Position numbers and translations under genes: made by a program. This document shows, piece by piece, positions 7,453 to 16,051 of a DNA stretch of 64,000 nucleotides; within the stretch, counting starts at the first letter, position 1; each line of letters opens with the position of its first letter. The notes under the pieces are model-generated. The model worked only from the letters and a program-made list of their open reading frames with translations, made no database searches and was not told where the DNA came from. Source of the DNA: Blastococcus sp. TBT05-19 (GTDB lineage: Bacteria > Actinomycetota > Actinomycetes > Mycobacteriales > Geodermatophilaceae); the NCBI RefSeq assembly GCF_003319095.1, contig NZ_QOHI01000004.1:248001-312000 (forward strand), written 5' to 3'.

Positions 7453-8945
7453 CCAGCACGGTCAGCACGACGGCTCCGGTGACGACGGGGCTCTACATCG
7501 GCGGGGAGGCGCGGTCCGCGGCGGAGACGATGGACGTCATCGACCCGGCCCGCCCGGGTGCCGTGGTGGGCACCGCGGCGGCGGCGTCGAAGGAGGACGT
7601 GGCGGACGCCGTCGCGGCGGCCAAGGCGGCCTTCCCGGCGTGGGCCGCCCTGTCCGCGACGGAGCGCGCGGCGCAGATGGCCGCCGCCATCGAGGGGATC
7701 GCCGAGGACCGCGACGAGGACGCCCGCGTGCTCTCGCTGGAGAACGGCAAGATCCGCATGGAGGCGTGGATCGACGCGCTGGTCTTCGACATCCGGTGGC
7801 AGCTCGCCCTCTCGATCGCCGACGAGGTCGACGGCACGAAGGTGCTCTCCCCGGCCCCGGGCATCCCGGTCGAGACCACCGTGGGCTACCAGCCGCTCGG
7901 CGTGGTGACGATCATCGTCCCGTTCAACTGGCCGATCGCGATCCTGGGCGCGGCCCTCCCCCACGCCCTGCTGGCCGGCAACACCGCGATCGTCAAGCCG
8001 CCGCCGACCACGCCGCTGGCCATCACGCGGCTGGTGCAGCGGGTCGCGGAGAAGCTGCCGCCGGGGGTGCTCAACATCGTCACCGGCAAGGACACCGAGA
8101 TGGCCGGCCTGATCGACAACCCCGACATCGCCAAGGTCTGCTTCACCGGCAGCGTGGGCGGCGGCAAGCGGATGATGGAGATGGCCTCGCGCAACCTGAC
8201 CCGGGTCACCCTGGAGCTGGGCGGTAACGACGCCGCGATCTTCCGCGAGGACGCGATCCTGGACGACGACCACCTCGACCGGCTGTTCGCCGGCATCTTC
8301 GACACCACCGGCCAGATCTGCATGGCTGCGAAGCGGATCTACGTGCACCGGTCCCGGATGGACGAGCTGGTGGCGGGCCTCTCGGCACGGCTGGAGAAGG
8401 TCGTGCTCGGCCACGGCCTGGCCGAGGGCACCACGATGGGCCCGCTGCACCAGAGCGCCCAGAAGGCGTTCGTCGCCGAGATCATCGAGGAGGCGAAGTC
8501 CGCCGGGGCGACGGTGCTGGAGTTCGGCGAGCTGCCCGGCGGCGAGTTCGCCGAGGGGAACTTCTTGCGTCCGGCCATCGTGGTCGATCCCGACCCGTCG
8601 CTGCGGGTCGTGACCCAGGAGCAGTTCGGCCCGGTCATCCCGGTGCTCCCCTTCGACGACGACGCCGAGGCGGTGCGGGCGGCCAACGACACCTGGGGCG
8701 GCCTGTGCGGCTCGGTCTGGACGGCGGACACCGAGGCCGCCAACCGGATCGGCGGTCAGCTGGCCTGCGGCTACGTCTGGGTCAACGACCACGGCGCCAC
8801 GCGGCTGGACCTGCGCGCTCCCTTCGGCGGCATGAAGCAGTCGGGCATGGGCCGCGAGCAGGGCATCGAGGGGATCCGGGCCTTCCAGGACACCCGCTCG
8901 ATCGCGCACCTGGACGCTGCCGCGGCGGCGGCCGGGGCGCACTGA
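7449..8945 (+). CDS. NAD(P)-dependent aldehyde dehydrogenase, aromatic aldehyde type
   Basis: The 498-residue product is a full-length ALDH-superfamily enzyme. Visible marks are PFNWPI, GNTAIVKPPPTTP, FTGSVGGG of the cofactor site, LELGGND with the general-base glutamate, and GQICMAAKR with the catalytic cysteine. ATG 7449 overlaps folP by 4 nt, so it belongs to the same transcript. In a lignin-aromatic block the natural substrate would be vanillin, syringaldehyde or a similar benzaldehyde. An aldehyde formed after ring cleavage, or formaldehyde, cannot be excluded. Confidence 0.88.
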   Translation: MTSTVSTTAPVTTGLYIGGEARSAAETMDVIDPARPGAVVGTAAAASKEDVADAVAAAKAAFPAWAALSATERAAQMAAAIEGIAEDRDEDARVLSLENGKIRMEAWIDALVFDIRWQLALSIADEVDGTKVLSPAPGIPVETTVGYQPLGVVTIIVPFNWPIAILGAALPHALLAGNTAIVKPPPTTPLAITRLVQRVAEKLPPGVLNIVTGKDTEMAGLIDNPDIAKVCFTGSVGGGKRMMEMASRNLTRVTLELGGNDAAIFREDAILDDDHLDRLFAGIFDTTGQICMAAKRIYVHRSRMDELVAGLSARLEKVVLGHGLAEGTTMGPLHQSAQKAFVAEIIEEAKSAGATVLEFGELPGGEFAEGNFLRPAIVVDPDPSLRVVTQEQFGPVIPVLPFDDDAEAVRAANDTWGGLCGSVWTADTEAANRIGGQLACGYVWVNDHGATRLDLRAPFGGMKQSGMGREQGIEGIRAFQDTRSIAHLDAAAAAAGAH

Positions 8946-8996
8946 CCCGCTCCGGGCGGGCCGGTGGGGTGCTCCCCCGCCGGTCCGCCCGGCCGG

Positions 8997-9596
8997 TCAG
9001 CCGGCGGTCGGGGCGAGGTCCTGCCAGCCGCCGGACGGCGTCACGACGGCGTCCACCGGCCGGTCGTGCGCCTCGCGCGGGAGCTCCTCGAGGCGTTCGT
9101 CGTCGAACACGAGGGTGACCAGCACCGCGTCCGGCCGCGCGTACGCCAGGGCCCGGTCGTAGTAGCCGCCGCCGCGGCCCAGCCGGATGCCGTACCGGTC
9201 GACGGCGAGCGCGGGCACGACGACGGCGTCCGCCGCGGCGAGGGCGTCGGCGCCCAGCCGGGGACCGACCGGCTGCGACAGCCCGTACCGGCCGACCTCC
9301 AGCTCACCGGTGTGCTCGGCCCAGTCCAGCACCCGGCCGGTGGAGGGGACGACCGGCAGCAGCAGCCGGGCGCCGAGGGCGGTGAGCGCCTCGGGCAGCC
9401 GGCCGGAACCGGGCTCCTCCGGGTCGGGCACGAAGGCCGCGAGCGTGGACACCCGCCCGCGGAGCGCACCGACGAGCGCGGCCGCGACCGCGTCGGCGGC
9501 CGCCGCCCGCTCCGCCGGCGGCCGCGCCAGCCGGGCGGCCAGCAGGCGCTCGCGGAGCACGGTCTTGGCGAGGGCCGGCTCCGCGGGGGTGGTCAC
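8997..9596 (-). CDS. 5-formyltetrahydrofolate cyclo-ligase
   Basis: The 199-residue enzyme uses ATP to turn 5-formyl-THF, a dead-end folate, back into 5,10-methenyl-THF. The family glycine-rich signature GRGGGYYDR is present after an AVDRYGIRLG segment, and an arginine-rich N-terminus (RERLLAARLAR) contacts the nucleotide in homologues. It converges on the aldehyde dehydrogenase across 51 nt. This adds a sixth folate enzyme to the locus, although on its own transcript. GTG 9596 follows a TAGGCT hexamer by 6 nt with no ribosome site, so a leaderless transcript is likely. Confidence 0.92.
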   Translation of the reverse strand: MTTPAEPALAKTVLRERLLAARLARPPAERAAAADAVAAALVGALRGRVSTLAAFVPDPEEPGSGRLPEALTALGARLLLPVVPSTGRVLDWAEHTGELEVGRYGLSQPVGPRLGADALAAADAVVVPALAVDRYGIRLGRGGGYYDRALAYARPDAVLVTLVFDDERLEELPREAHDRPVDAVVTPSGGWQDLAPTAG

Positions 9597-9602
9597 GCCG
9601 GC

Positions 9603-9608
9603 AGCCTA
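9603..9608 (-). promoter_or_regulatory. Leaderless -10 box (TAGGCT) for formyl-THF cyclo-ligase
   Basis: TAGGCT on the minus strand ends 6 nt before GTG 9596, placing the transcription start on or next to the start codon. Confidence 0.55.
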
Positions 9609-9633
9609 GGACGGCGGGCGCGGGCCTGCGCTG

Positions 9634-9639
9634 TAGCGT
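9634..9639 (+). promoter_or_regulatory. Likely -10 box (TAGCGT) of the siderophore-interacting gene
   Basis: TAGCGT lies 47 nt before ATG 9687, giving an expected start near 9646, just before the iron-box-like dyad. No clear -35 is seen. Confidence 0.45.
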
Positions 9640-9648
9640 CGTGGCCAG

Positions 9649-9667
9649 TTAGGGCAGCCTCACCAGG
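9649..9667. promoter_or_regulatory. Iron-box-like operator (IdeR/DtxR type)
   Basis: The 19-mer beginning TTAGGGCAGCCTCACC matches 13 of 19 positions of the DtxR/IdeR consensus (TTAGGTTAGSCTWACCTAA), including both conserved half-site cores. It lies just after the presumed -10 and before the siderophore-interacting gene, where Fe-bound IdeR would block initiation. Confidence 0.6.
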
Positions 9668-9686
9668 GCGCCGGAACGGAGCAGCC

Positions 9687-10553
9687 ATGACCGAGCCACG
9701 AGCCGCCGGCGACGCGCGAGCGCCGCGCAAGCGCACGCCCCGCATCGGCGAGGTGGTGCGCACCTCGCGGATCACCCCGCACATGATCCGCGTCGTCCTG
9801 GGTGGCGAGGGCCTCGCGGGCTTCCCCGAGGGCGACCAGACCGACCGCTACGTCAAGCTGCTCTTCCCGCCGGTGGGCGCGGCCTACGGCGTCCCCTACG
9901 ACGTCGAGCAGGTGCGCGCCGACCACCCCTCGGACCAGTGGCCGGTCACGCGCACCTACACCGTGCGGGGCTGGGACGCCGTCGCCGGTGAGCTGACGAT
10001 CGACTTCGTGCACCACGGCGACGAAGGCCTCGCCGGACCCTGGGCCGCCGGCGCGCGCCCGGGCGACCTGATCCAGTTCATGGGCCCGGGCGGTGGCTAC
10101 TCGCCCCGCCCGGACGCCGACTGGCACCTGCTGGCCGGTGACGAGGCCGCCCTCCCGGCGATCGCGGCGACGCTCGAGCAGCTCCCCGCGGACGCCCGCG
10201 GCCTGGTGTTCGTCGAGGTGGCCGGCCCCGAGGAGGAGCAGGCCGACGTCGTCGCGGGTCCCGGCCTCGAGCTGCGCTGGGTGCACCGGGGCGACGCTGC
10301 GCCGGGCGAGGCGCTGGTCGCCGCCGTGACCGCCACGCCGCTGCCGGAGGGCCGGGGGCACGTCTTCGTGCACGGCGAGGCGTACGCGGTCCGGGCGCTG
10401 CGCGGGCACCTGCGGGAGACCTGCGGGCTGGACCCGGAGTGGACCTCGGTCTCGGGCTACTGGCGCCGGGGCGACACCGAGGACCGCTGGCAGGCCACCA
10501 AGCGCGAGTGGAACGCCGAGATCGAGGCCGAGGAGGTCGGCGTCCGGTCCTGA
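9687..10553 (+). CDS. Siderophore-interacting protein (FAD ferric-siderophore reductase)
   Basis: The 288-residue protein has the ViuB/SIP layout: an N-terminal FAD-binding barrel (VTRTYTVRGWD, the RxYT flavin motif; DFVHHGDEG; GPWA) and a C-terminal NAD(P)H lobe (LAGDEAALPAIA, VFVHGEA, SGYWRRGDTED). Such enzymes release iron from siderophores in the cytoplasm by reducing Fe(III). A GGAACGGA site precedes ATG 9687. An iron-box-like sequence upstream predicts repression when iron is plentiful. No siderophore synthesis or uptake gene lies next to it. Confidence 0.9.
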   Translation: MTEPRAAGDARAPRKRTPRIGEVVRTSRITPHMIRVVLGGEGLAGFPEGDQTDRYVKLLFPPVGAAYGVPYDVEQVRADHPSDQWPVTRTYTVRGWDAVAGELTIDFVHHGDEGLAGPWAAGARPGDLIQFMGPGGGYSPRPDADWHLLAGDEAALPAIAATLEQLPADARGLVFVEVAGPEEEQADVVAGPGLELRWVHRGDAAPGEALVAAVTATPLPEGRGHVFVHGEAYAVRALRGHLRETCGLDPEWTSVSGYWRRGDTEDRWQATKREWNAEIEAEEVGVRS

Positions 10554-10629
10554 CCGCGGGAGCTCGTCGTCGGCGACCGAGCGGGTCAGGCCCGGGCTGG
10601 GCCGTCTCCTCACCGCCGCGTGCTGGCCG

Positions 10630-10657
10630 CGACCGCCGCGTGGCAGCGCGGCGGTCG
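10630..10657. terminator. Perfect 11-bp hairpin between convergent genes
   Basis: CGACCGCCGCG (10630-10640) and its exact complement (10647-10657) flank a 6-nt loop, in the gap where the siderophore gene and the small HhH gene converge. There is no U tract, as is common in high-GC actinobacteria. Nothing else is evident in 10554-10727. Confidence 0.6.
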
Positions 10658-10727
10658 GCACCACACGGCGGCGGTGGCGGGCTCAGGTGGTGGTGGTCCG
10701 GCCGCGGAGATACCGGCGGCCGGAGCC

Positions 10728-11210
10728 TCAGCCGAGCAGGCGCCGCACGGTCCGCGCCGGCTGCTGCAGCCACCACCGGGCCACCCGCAGGCCGAGGTGC
10801 CAGAGGTCGGCCCACTCGGGCGGACGCGGAGGCGCCACCGTGCGGGCGGGCTCCGGCTCGGGCAGCGGGAGCTGCTGCGGCACCAGCAGGTCGATCGGGC
10901 TCCGACGGCTGGTGTCGCGCAGCGAGGCGAAGGACGGGATCGACGGCGCGGCCGGCGAGTCCTCGTCGTCCGGGTCCCGCGGCGCCGCGGACCGGGTGAT
11001 CGTCCCGACCGGCTCCGGCACGACCTGCCGGATGGCGGCGACCATCCCGGCGCCCAGCCCCGGGACGGCGGCCAGCTCGGCCCGGGTCAGGCTCGACAGG
11101 TCCTCGACGGCGGTGATCCCCGCCCTGGTCAGCGCGGTGACCGCGCGACCGGGCAGATCCAGCTCGCGGACGGTCTGGGCGGGCACGGCTCCGGGCGACT
11201 TCCTCGGCAT
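10728..11210 (-). CDS. Small protein with RNA polymerase alpha-CTD-like helix-hairpin-helix domain
   Basis: The 160-residue protein is not a known enzyme. Residues about 13-60 (RELDLPGRAVTALTRAG, then LTRAELAAVPGLGAGMVAAI) read like the helix-hairpin-helix C-terminal domain of the RNA polymerase alpha subunit, which binds DNA and activators. The rest is a Pro/Glu-rich linker and a short basic C-terminal helix rich in Trp and Arg. It stands alone, converging with the siderophore gene. A DNA- or polymerase-binding accessory role is inferred from the fold only. ATG 11210 has TAGCGT 8 nt upstream. Confidence 0.65.
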   Translation of the reverse strand: MPRKSPGAVPAQTVRELDLPGRAVTALTRAGITAVEDLSSLTRAELAAVPGLGAGMVAAIRQVVPEPVGTITRSAAPRDPDDEDSPAAPSIPSFASLRDTSRRSPIDLLVPQQLPLPEPEPARTVAPPRPPEWADLWHLGLRVARWWLQQPARTVRRLLG

Positions 11211-11218
11211 GCCCACCG

Positions 11219-11224
11219 ACGCTA
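11219..11224 (-). promoter_or_regulatory. Leaderless-type -10 box (TAGCGT) for the HhH protein
   Basis: TAGCGT on the minus strand stands 8 nt before ATG 11210; no ribosome-binding site intervenes. Confidence 0.45.
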
Positions 11225-11309
11225 GTCGCCCGGGACCGTCCCGACCCGCCCCGGGCGGCGCGCGGGGGTGCCGAGGCGGACCGGCGGCGGGACGGCGGGC
11301 GGCCCTCCG

Positions 11310-11315
11310 TACCGT
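11310..11315 (+). promoter_or_regulatory. Leaderless -10 box (TACCGT) for the first SDR
   Basis: TACCGT ends 6 nt before ATG 11322, and the spacer GCGCGC holds no ribosome site. Confidence 0.5.
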
Positions 11316-11321
11316 GCGCGC

Positions 11322-12143
11322 ATGTCTCCGAGCCCCTCTCCGGCCGCCGCCCCCCGGCGCGTCCTCGTCACCGGCGGCGCCTCCGGCCTCGGCGCCGCGC
11401 TCGCCGCCCGGTACGCCGCGCGCGGCGACCGCGTCCTGGTGACCGACCTCGCCCCGTCCGCCGACGTCCCGGCCGGCGCGACCTACCAGCGCCTCGACAT
11501 CACCGCCGAGGCCGACTGGGCCGCGGCGCTGGACCGGGTCCGCACCGATCTCGGCGGGCTGGACGTCCTGGTCAACAACGCCGGGATCGCCGCCGGCGGG
11601 CGGATCGACCGGCTCGGTGCCGACCACTGGCGCCGGGTGCTCGACATCAACGTGCTCGGCGCGGTGACCGGCTGCCGCACGTTCGCGCCGATGCTCAAGC
11701 AGCAGGGCTCCGGCCACCTGGTCAACATCGCCTCCGCTGCCGGCCTGGTGCACCCGCCCGCCATGACGTCCTACGACGCCGGGAAGGCCGCCGTGGTCGC
11801 GCTGTCGGAGAGCCTCCGGTGGGAGCTGGGGCCCTGGGGCGTGGACGTGTCCGTCGTCTGCCCGACGTTCTTCCGCACCAACCTCGCCGCCTCCCTGGGC
11901 GACGACGACCCGCTGATGAACACCGTCGCGACCCGGCTGATCGAGAAGTCGAAGCTCGGCGCCGACGAGATCGCCGACCGGGTCGTGCGGGCAGTGGACG
12001 CCAAGCGCTTCCTGGTGCTGCCCGACCGCAACGCGCAGATCGCCTACTGGACCAAGCGCCTGGCCCGGCCGCTGTACGAGCGGCAGATGCGCGGCATGGG
12101 CGCCCGCATCCACCGCGCCGAGCAGGACGAGGCCCGGGCATGA
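11322..12143 (+). CDS. Short-chain dehydrogenase/reductase
   Basis: The 273-residue classical SDR has the TGGASGLG nucleotide loop, the NNAG segment, the catalytic serine in IASAAG and YDAGK with the catalytic Tyr and Lys. The C-terminus (about residues 210-273) is longer than usual and basic. It is followed with a 4-nt overlap by a second SDR, so the two are co-translated and may act on one substrate class, possibly lipids given the acyl-CoA synthetase nearby. Substrate is not identifiable. Confidence 0.85.
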   Translation: MSPSPSPAAAPRRVLVTGGASGLGAALAARYAARGDRVLVTDLAPSADVPAGATYQRLDITAEADWAAALDRVRTDLGGLDVLVNNAGIAAGGRIDRLGADHWRRVLDINVLGAVTGCRTFAPMLKQQGSGHLVNIASAAGLVHPPAMTSYDAGKAAVVALSESLRWELGPWGVDVSVVCPTFFRTNLAASLGDDDPLMNTVATRLIEKSKLGADEIADRVVRAVDAKRFLVLPDRNAQIAYWTKRLARPLYERQMRGMGARIHRAEQDEARA

Positions 12144-12886
12144 GCACCGGCACCGTCCTGATCACCGGGGCCAGCGCCGGCCTGGGCGCTGAGATGGCCC
12201 GCCAGTTCGCCGCCCTGGGCTACGACCTCGCCCTCTGCGCACGGCGCACCGAGCGGCTGGACGCCCTCGCCGAGGAGATCCGGACCTCGACCGGGCGGCG
12301 GGTCGAGACCGCGGCGCTGGACGTGACCGACCCCGACGCCGTCCCCGCCGTCTTCGGCCGGTTCGCCGAGCAGTTCGGCACGGTCGACCGGGTGGTCGTC
12401 AACGCCGGCCTCGGCAAGGGCGCGCCGCTGGGCACCGGCCGCGCCGAGGCCAACCGCGAGACGGCGATGACCAACTTCGTCGGGGCGCTGGCGCAGACCG
12501 AGGCGGCGCTGGAGATCTTCCGCCGCCAGCAGCGCGGGCACCTGGTGCTCATCTCGTCCATGTCCGCGCTGCGCGGCATGCGGAAGTCGATGACCACGTA
12601 CGCGGCGACCAAGGCAGGCGTGGCCTCGATCGCCGAGGGCCTGCGGTCCGAGCGCATCCGCGGGCTGGACGTGTCGGTGATCTACCCCGGCTACATCCGC
12701 TCGGAGATGAACGAGCACGTGCAGCAGAAGACCCGCTTCATGGTCGACACCCCCACCGGCGTCCGCGCCATGGTGGCCGCGATCGAGGCCCGCCGGACGA
12801 AGGCTCACGTGCCGTCCTGGCCGTGGGTGCCGATCGGCGTCGCCATGCGGGTCCTGCCGCTATCGGTCGTCCGGAAGCTCACCTGA
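12140..12886 (+). CDS. Short-chain dehydrogenase/reductase
   Basis: The 248-residue SDR opens with TGASAGLGAEMARQFA, followed by VVVNAGLGKG, ISSMSAL and YAATK (catalytic Tyr/Lys). The GYIRSEMN segment resembles SDRs of fatty-acyl or keto-lipid reduction. The C-terminal WPWVPIGVAMRVLPLS stretch is hydrophobic and could touch the membrane. Coupled to the preceding SDR by ATGA. Function beyond NAD(P)-linked oxidoreduction is open. Confidence 0.85.
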   Translation: MSTGTVLITGASAGLGAEMARQFAALGYDLALCARRTERLDALAEEIRTSTGRRVETAALDVTDPDAVPAVFGRFAEQFGTVDRVVVNAGLGKGAPLGTGRAEANRETAMTNFVGALAQTEAALEIFRRQQRGHLVLISSMSALRGMRKSMTTYAATKAGVASIAEGLRSERIRGLDVSVIYPGYIRSEMNEHVQQKTRFMVDTPTGVRAMVAAIEARRTKAHVPSWPWVPIGVAMRVLPLSVVRKLT

Positions 12887-12904
12887 GCGCGCCTGCCGGT
12901 CCGG

Positions 12905-14214
12905 TCAGCGCACCGACCGGATCGGCAGGACCGCCAGCGCACCGGCCACCGCGACCACCATCGCGATCGGGAAGAGCGCGGCGTAGCTCAGCAGGCTCAC
13001 GATCAGCCCAGCGATGGCCGGCGCCAGCGCCTGGGGCAGCGTGACGGCGATGTTGAGCACCCCGAGGTAGCGGCCGTTGTCCTCCGTCGTCGGCAGCACC
13101 TCGGTGAGCAGCGCCTGGTCGACCGCGAGGTAGGAGCCGAACCCCAGCCCGGCCAGCACGGCGAAGACGATGATCCCGGTCATCGTCGGCATGAGCCAGG
13201 GCGCGACCAGGCCGGCGGCGATGAGCAGCCCGGCAGCGACCGCGACCGGCTTGCGGCGGCCCATGCGGTCGCTGAGCGGGCCACCGACCACGGTGCTGAC
13301 CAGGGTGGCGAGCAGGCTCACCACCGAGATGAGCGGGATCGCGTCGACGGCGTCGTCCCCGAGGCCGATGTGGTCCTGCAGCACGTAGAGCTGGAACGTC
13401 GTGGTGATGTAGTAGCCGGTCAGCGTGAGCAGCCGGCCGAGGAAGCCCCAGGCGAAGTCGGGGTGCCGCCGGGGCTCACCCAGAAGGTCCGGAGGAACGC
13501 CGTCCACTGCAGCGGCGGCCGGGGCTCGCCCCGGTTGTCGTGGTCGGGGTTGAACAGCGCGAACCCGCCGGCCGCGAGCACGATGACGACGGCGAGCACG
13601 GTGTAGCCGACGGCGGGGGTGCCGGAGAGGACCGCGCCCAGGCCCATGCCGCCGGTGATGCCGACCAGCACCCCGAGACCGCCGGAGGCGGAGAACAGCC
13701 CGCGCACGCCGCGGGGCACCCGGTCGGGCATGACCGCGGCCTTGGGGCTGAAGTAGATGTTGAGCGCCACCATGACCAGCAGGTAGAGCGCGCCGATGCC
13801 CACCAGCCCGGTCATGCCGCCGAGCACGACCATGCCGCCGGCGGCCAGCAGCGCCCCGGCGAAGATCCACGGCGCCCGCCGGCCCCAGCGGGTGCGGGTG
13901 CGGTCGGACAGCAGGCCCGCGATCGGCTGGGCGATCATGCCGCCGACCGCACCGACCGCGGTGACGATCGCCAGGTTGGCCGCCTTCTGCGCCGGGTCCA
14001 CCGCCTCGACCTACAGCGGCAGCAGCACGCTGTTGACCGCGCCGAGGGCCAGGTAGACGCCCAGGCTGGCGACGCCGTACCAGACCAGCAGCCGGCGCAG
14101 CGGGCCGCTGACGGGGATCCGCTCGGTGCTCTGCGGGTCGTGCCCCTCCGGGCTGAGCCGGGGGGTGGGCAGCTGGGCGGTCACCGTCTCGGACGAGTGC
14201 GGGACGACAGACAT
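12905..14214 (-). pseudogene. MFS transporter, broken by a stop codon and a frameshift
   Basis: Read as one product this is a complete 12-helix MFS carrier of about 436 residues. ATG 14214 has a strong GGAAGGGG site. After VNSVLLPL an in-frame TAG (14011-14013) replaces what should be a glutamine before VEAVDPAQKA. The frame then continues to FLRTFWVSP near 13470, where loss of one C from a C run shifts it; RHPDFAWGFLG resumes one frame over and runs to 12905 with GRRKPVAVAAG and further helices intact. Two lesions make loss of function likely. The single-C loss alone could be a sequencing error; the nonsense change is harder to explain so. Confidence 0.8.
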
Positions 14215-14334
14215 GGATCCCCTTCCCGCGCGGCGGGCGCTGGGGCGGAGGCGGCCACCCCGTTGTGACCGCCCGGAGCCGGACGGCAGCGTAGGGGCGG
14301 AGTGATCCGGGCCACAAGAGGCGCCGCCGGTCCC

Positions 14335-14340
14335 TAGGCT
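14335..14340 (+). promoter_or_regulatory. Leaderless -10 box (TAGGCT) for the acyl-CoA synthetase
   Basis: TAGGCT ends 6 nt before GTG 14347; the spacer is GGGCGG. Confidence 0.55.
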
Positions 14341-14346
14341 GGGCGG

Positions 14347-16002
14347 GTGACCGCCGACGCGCTGCCCTCGTACGCCCACGGCCCCTCGACGGTGCCCCTG
14401 CTGGGCGACACCATCGGCGCGAACCTCGACCGCACGGCGGCCCGGGTGGGCGACTCCGAGGCGCTGGTGGAGTGCGCGACCGGCCGGCGGTGGAGCTATC
14501 CCGAGCTGGTGGCCGACGTCGACGCCTGCGCTCTCGGGCTGGACGCGCTCGGCGTGGCCACCGGCGACCGGGTCGGGATCTGGGCACCGAACTGCGCGGA
14601 GTGGGTCTTCGTCCAGTTCGCGACGGCGAAGCTCGGCGCGGTGCTGGTGACCATCAACCCCGCCTACCGCACGTCCGAGCTGGCGTACGTGCTGGACCAG
14701 GCCGGCATCTCGGTGCTGGTCTCCGCGCCCGAGTTCAGGACCAGCGACTACCGGGCGATGGTCGCCGAGGTCCGCCCCGACCGGCCGGGCCTGCGCGAGG
14801 TCGTGTTCCTGGGCTCCCCCGAGTGGGAGCAGCTGATGGCGACCGGACGGGCGGCCGACCGCGGTCTGCTGGCGCGCCGGGCGGCCGAGCTGTCGGCCGA
14901 CGACCCGATCAACATCCAGTACACCTCGGGCACCACCGGCTTCCCCAAGGGCGCGACGCTCACGCACCACAACCTGCTCAACAACGGCTTCTTCGTGGGT
15001 GAGGGCTGCGGCTACACCGAGGCCGACCGCATCTGCATCCCGGTGCCGTACTACCACTGCTTCGGCATGGGGATGGGCAACCTCGGGGCCACCTCGCACG
15101 GCGCGACGATGGTCATCCCGGCGCCCGGCTTCGACCCGGCCCTGACGCTGCAGGCGGTGCAGGACGAGCGCTGCACCTCGCTGTACGGCGTCCCCACCAT
15201 GTTCATCGCCGAGCTCGGGCTGCCCGGGTTCGCCGACTACGACCTCTCGTCGCTGCGCACCGGGATCATGGCGGGCTCGCCCTGCCCGGTCGAGGTGATG
15301 AAGCGGGTGGTCGACGAGATGGGCATGACCGAGGTGACCATCTGCTACGGCATGACCGAGACCTCCCCGGTGTCCACCCAGACCGGTGCCGACGACGACC
15401 TGGACCGCCGGACGGCGACCGTCGGGCGGGTGCACCCGCACCTGGAGGTCAAGGTCGTCGACCCGGCCACCGGGCTGACCGTGCCCCGCGGGACGCCCGG
15501 TGAGTTCTGCACCCGCGGCTACTCGGTGATGCTGGGCTACTGGGACGAGCCGGAGAAGACCGCGGAGGTCATCGACCGCGCCCGGTGGATGCACACCGGC
15601 GACCTCGCCGTCATGGACGACGAGGGCTACCTGACCATCGTCGGCCGGATCAAGGACATGGTCATCCGCGGCGGCGAGAACGTGTACCCGCGGGAGATCG
15701 AGGAGTTCCTCTTCACCCACCCCGACGTCGTCGACGCCCAGGTCATCGGCGTTCCCGACGAGCGGTACGGCGAGGAGCTCATGGCCTGGGTGCGACTGCG
15801 CGAGGGAGCCGAGCCGCTCACCGCGGAGGCGCTGCGGGAGTTCTGCACGGGCAAGCTGGCCCGCTACAAGGTGCCCCGGTACGTGAAGGTCGTCGAGGAG
15901 TTCCCGATGACCGTGACCGGCAAGGTCCGCAAGGTCGAGATGCGCCAGGTGTCGGTCGCGGAGCTCGGGCTGGAGCCCGCGGCGGCCGTGCGCAACGCCT
16001 GA
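14347..16002 (+). CDS. AMP-forming acyl-CoA synthetase (FadD-like)
   Basis: The 551-residue adenylate-forming enzyme activates a carboxylic acid to its CoA thioester. Core motifs are [12 protein letters not shown] (ATP P-loop), YGMTETSPV, the hinge region [14 protein letters not shown] and [16 protein letters not shown], and the C-terminal lysine in TVTGKVRK. Length and motif spelling fit medium/long-chain fatty acyl-CoA synthetases; aromatic acids are possible. It stands alone between two divergent MFS genes. Confidence 0.9.
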   Translation: MTADALPSYAHGPSTVPLLGDTIGANLDRTAARVGDSEALVECATGRRWSYPELVADVDACALGLDALGVATGDRVGIWAPNCAEWVFVQFATAKLGAVLVTINPAYRTSELAYVLDQAGISVLVSAPEFRTSDYRAMVAEVRPDRPGLREVVFLGSPEWEQLMATGRAADRGLLARRAAELSADDPINIQYTSGTTGFPKGATLTHHNLLNNGFFVGEGCGYTEADRICIPVPYYHCFGMGMGNLGATSHGATMVIPAPGFDPALTLQAVQDERCTSLYGVPTMFIAELGLPGFADYDLSSLRTGIMAGSPCPVEVMKRVVDEMGMTEVTICYGMTETSPVSTQTGADDDLDRRTATVGRVHPHLEVKVVDPATGLTVPRGTPGEFCTRGYSVMLGYWDEPEKTAEVIDRARWMHTGDLAVMDDEGYLTIVGRIKDMVIRGGENVYPREIEEFLFTHPDVVDAQVIGVPDERYGEELMAWVRLREGAEPLTAEALREFCTGKLARYKVPRYVKVVEEFPMTVTGKVRKVEMRQVSVAELGLEPAAAVRNA

Positions 16003-16051
16003 CGCCGGCCGCCCCGCGGGACGGCCGGCGTCAGGGGGTCTCGCCGGGAGC

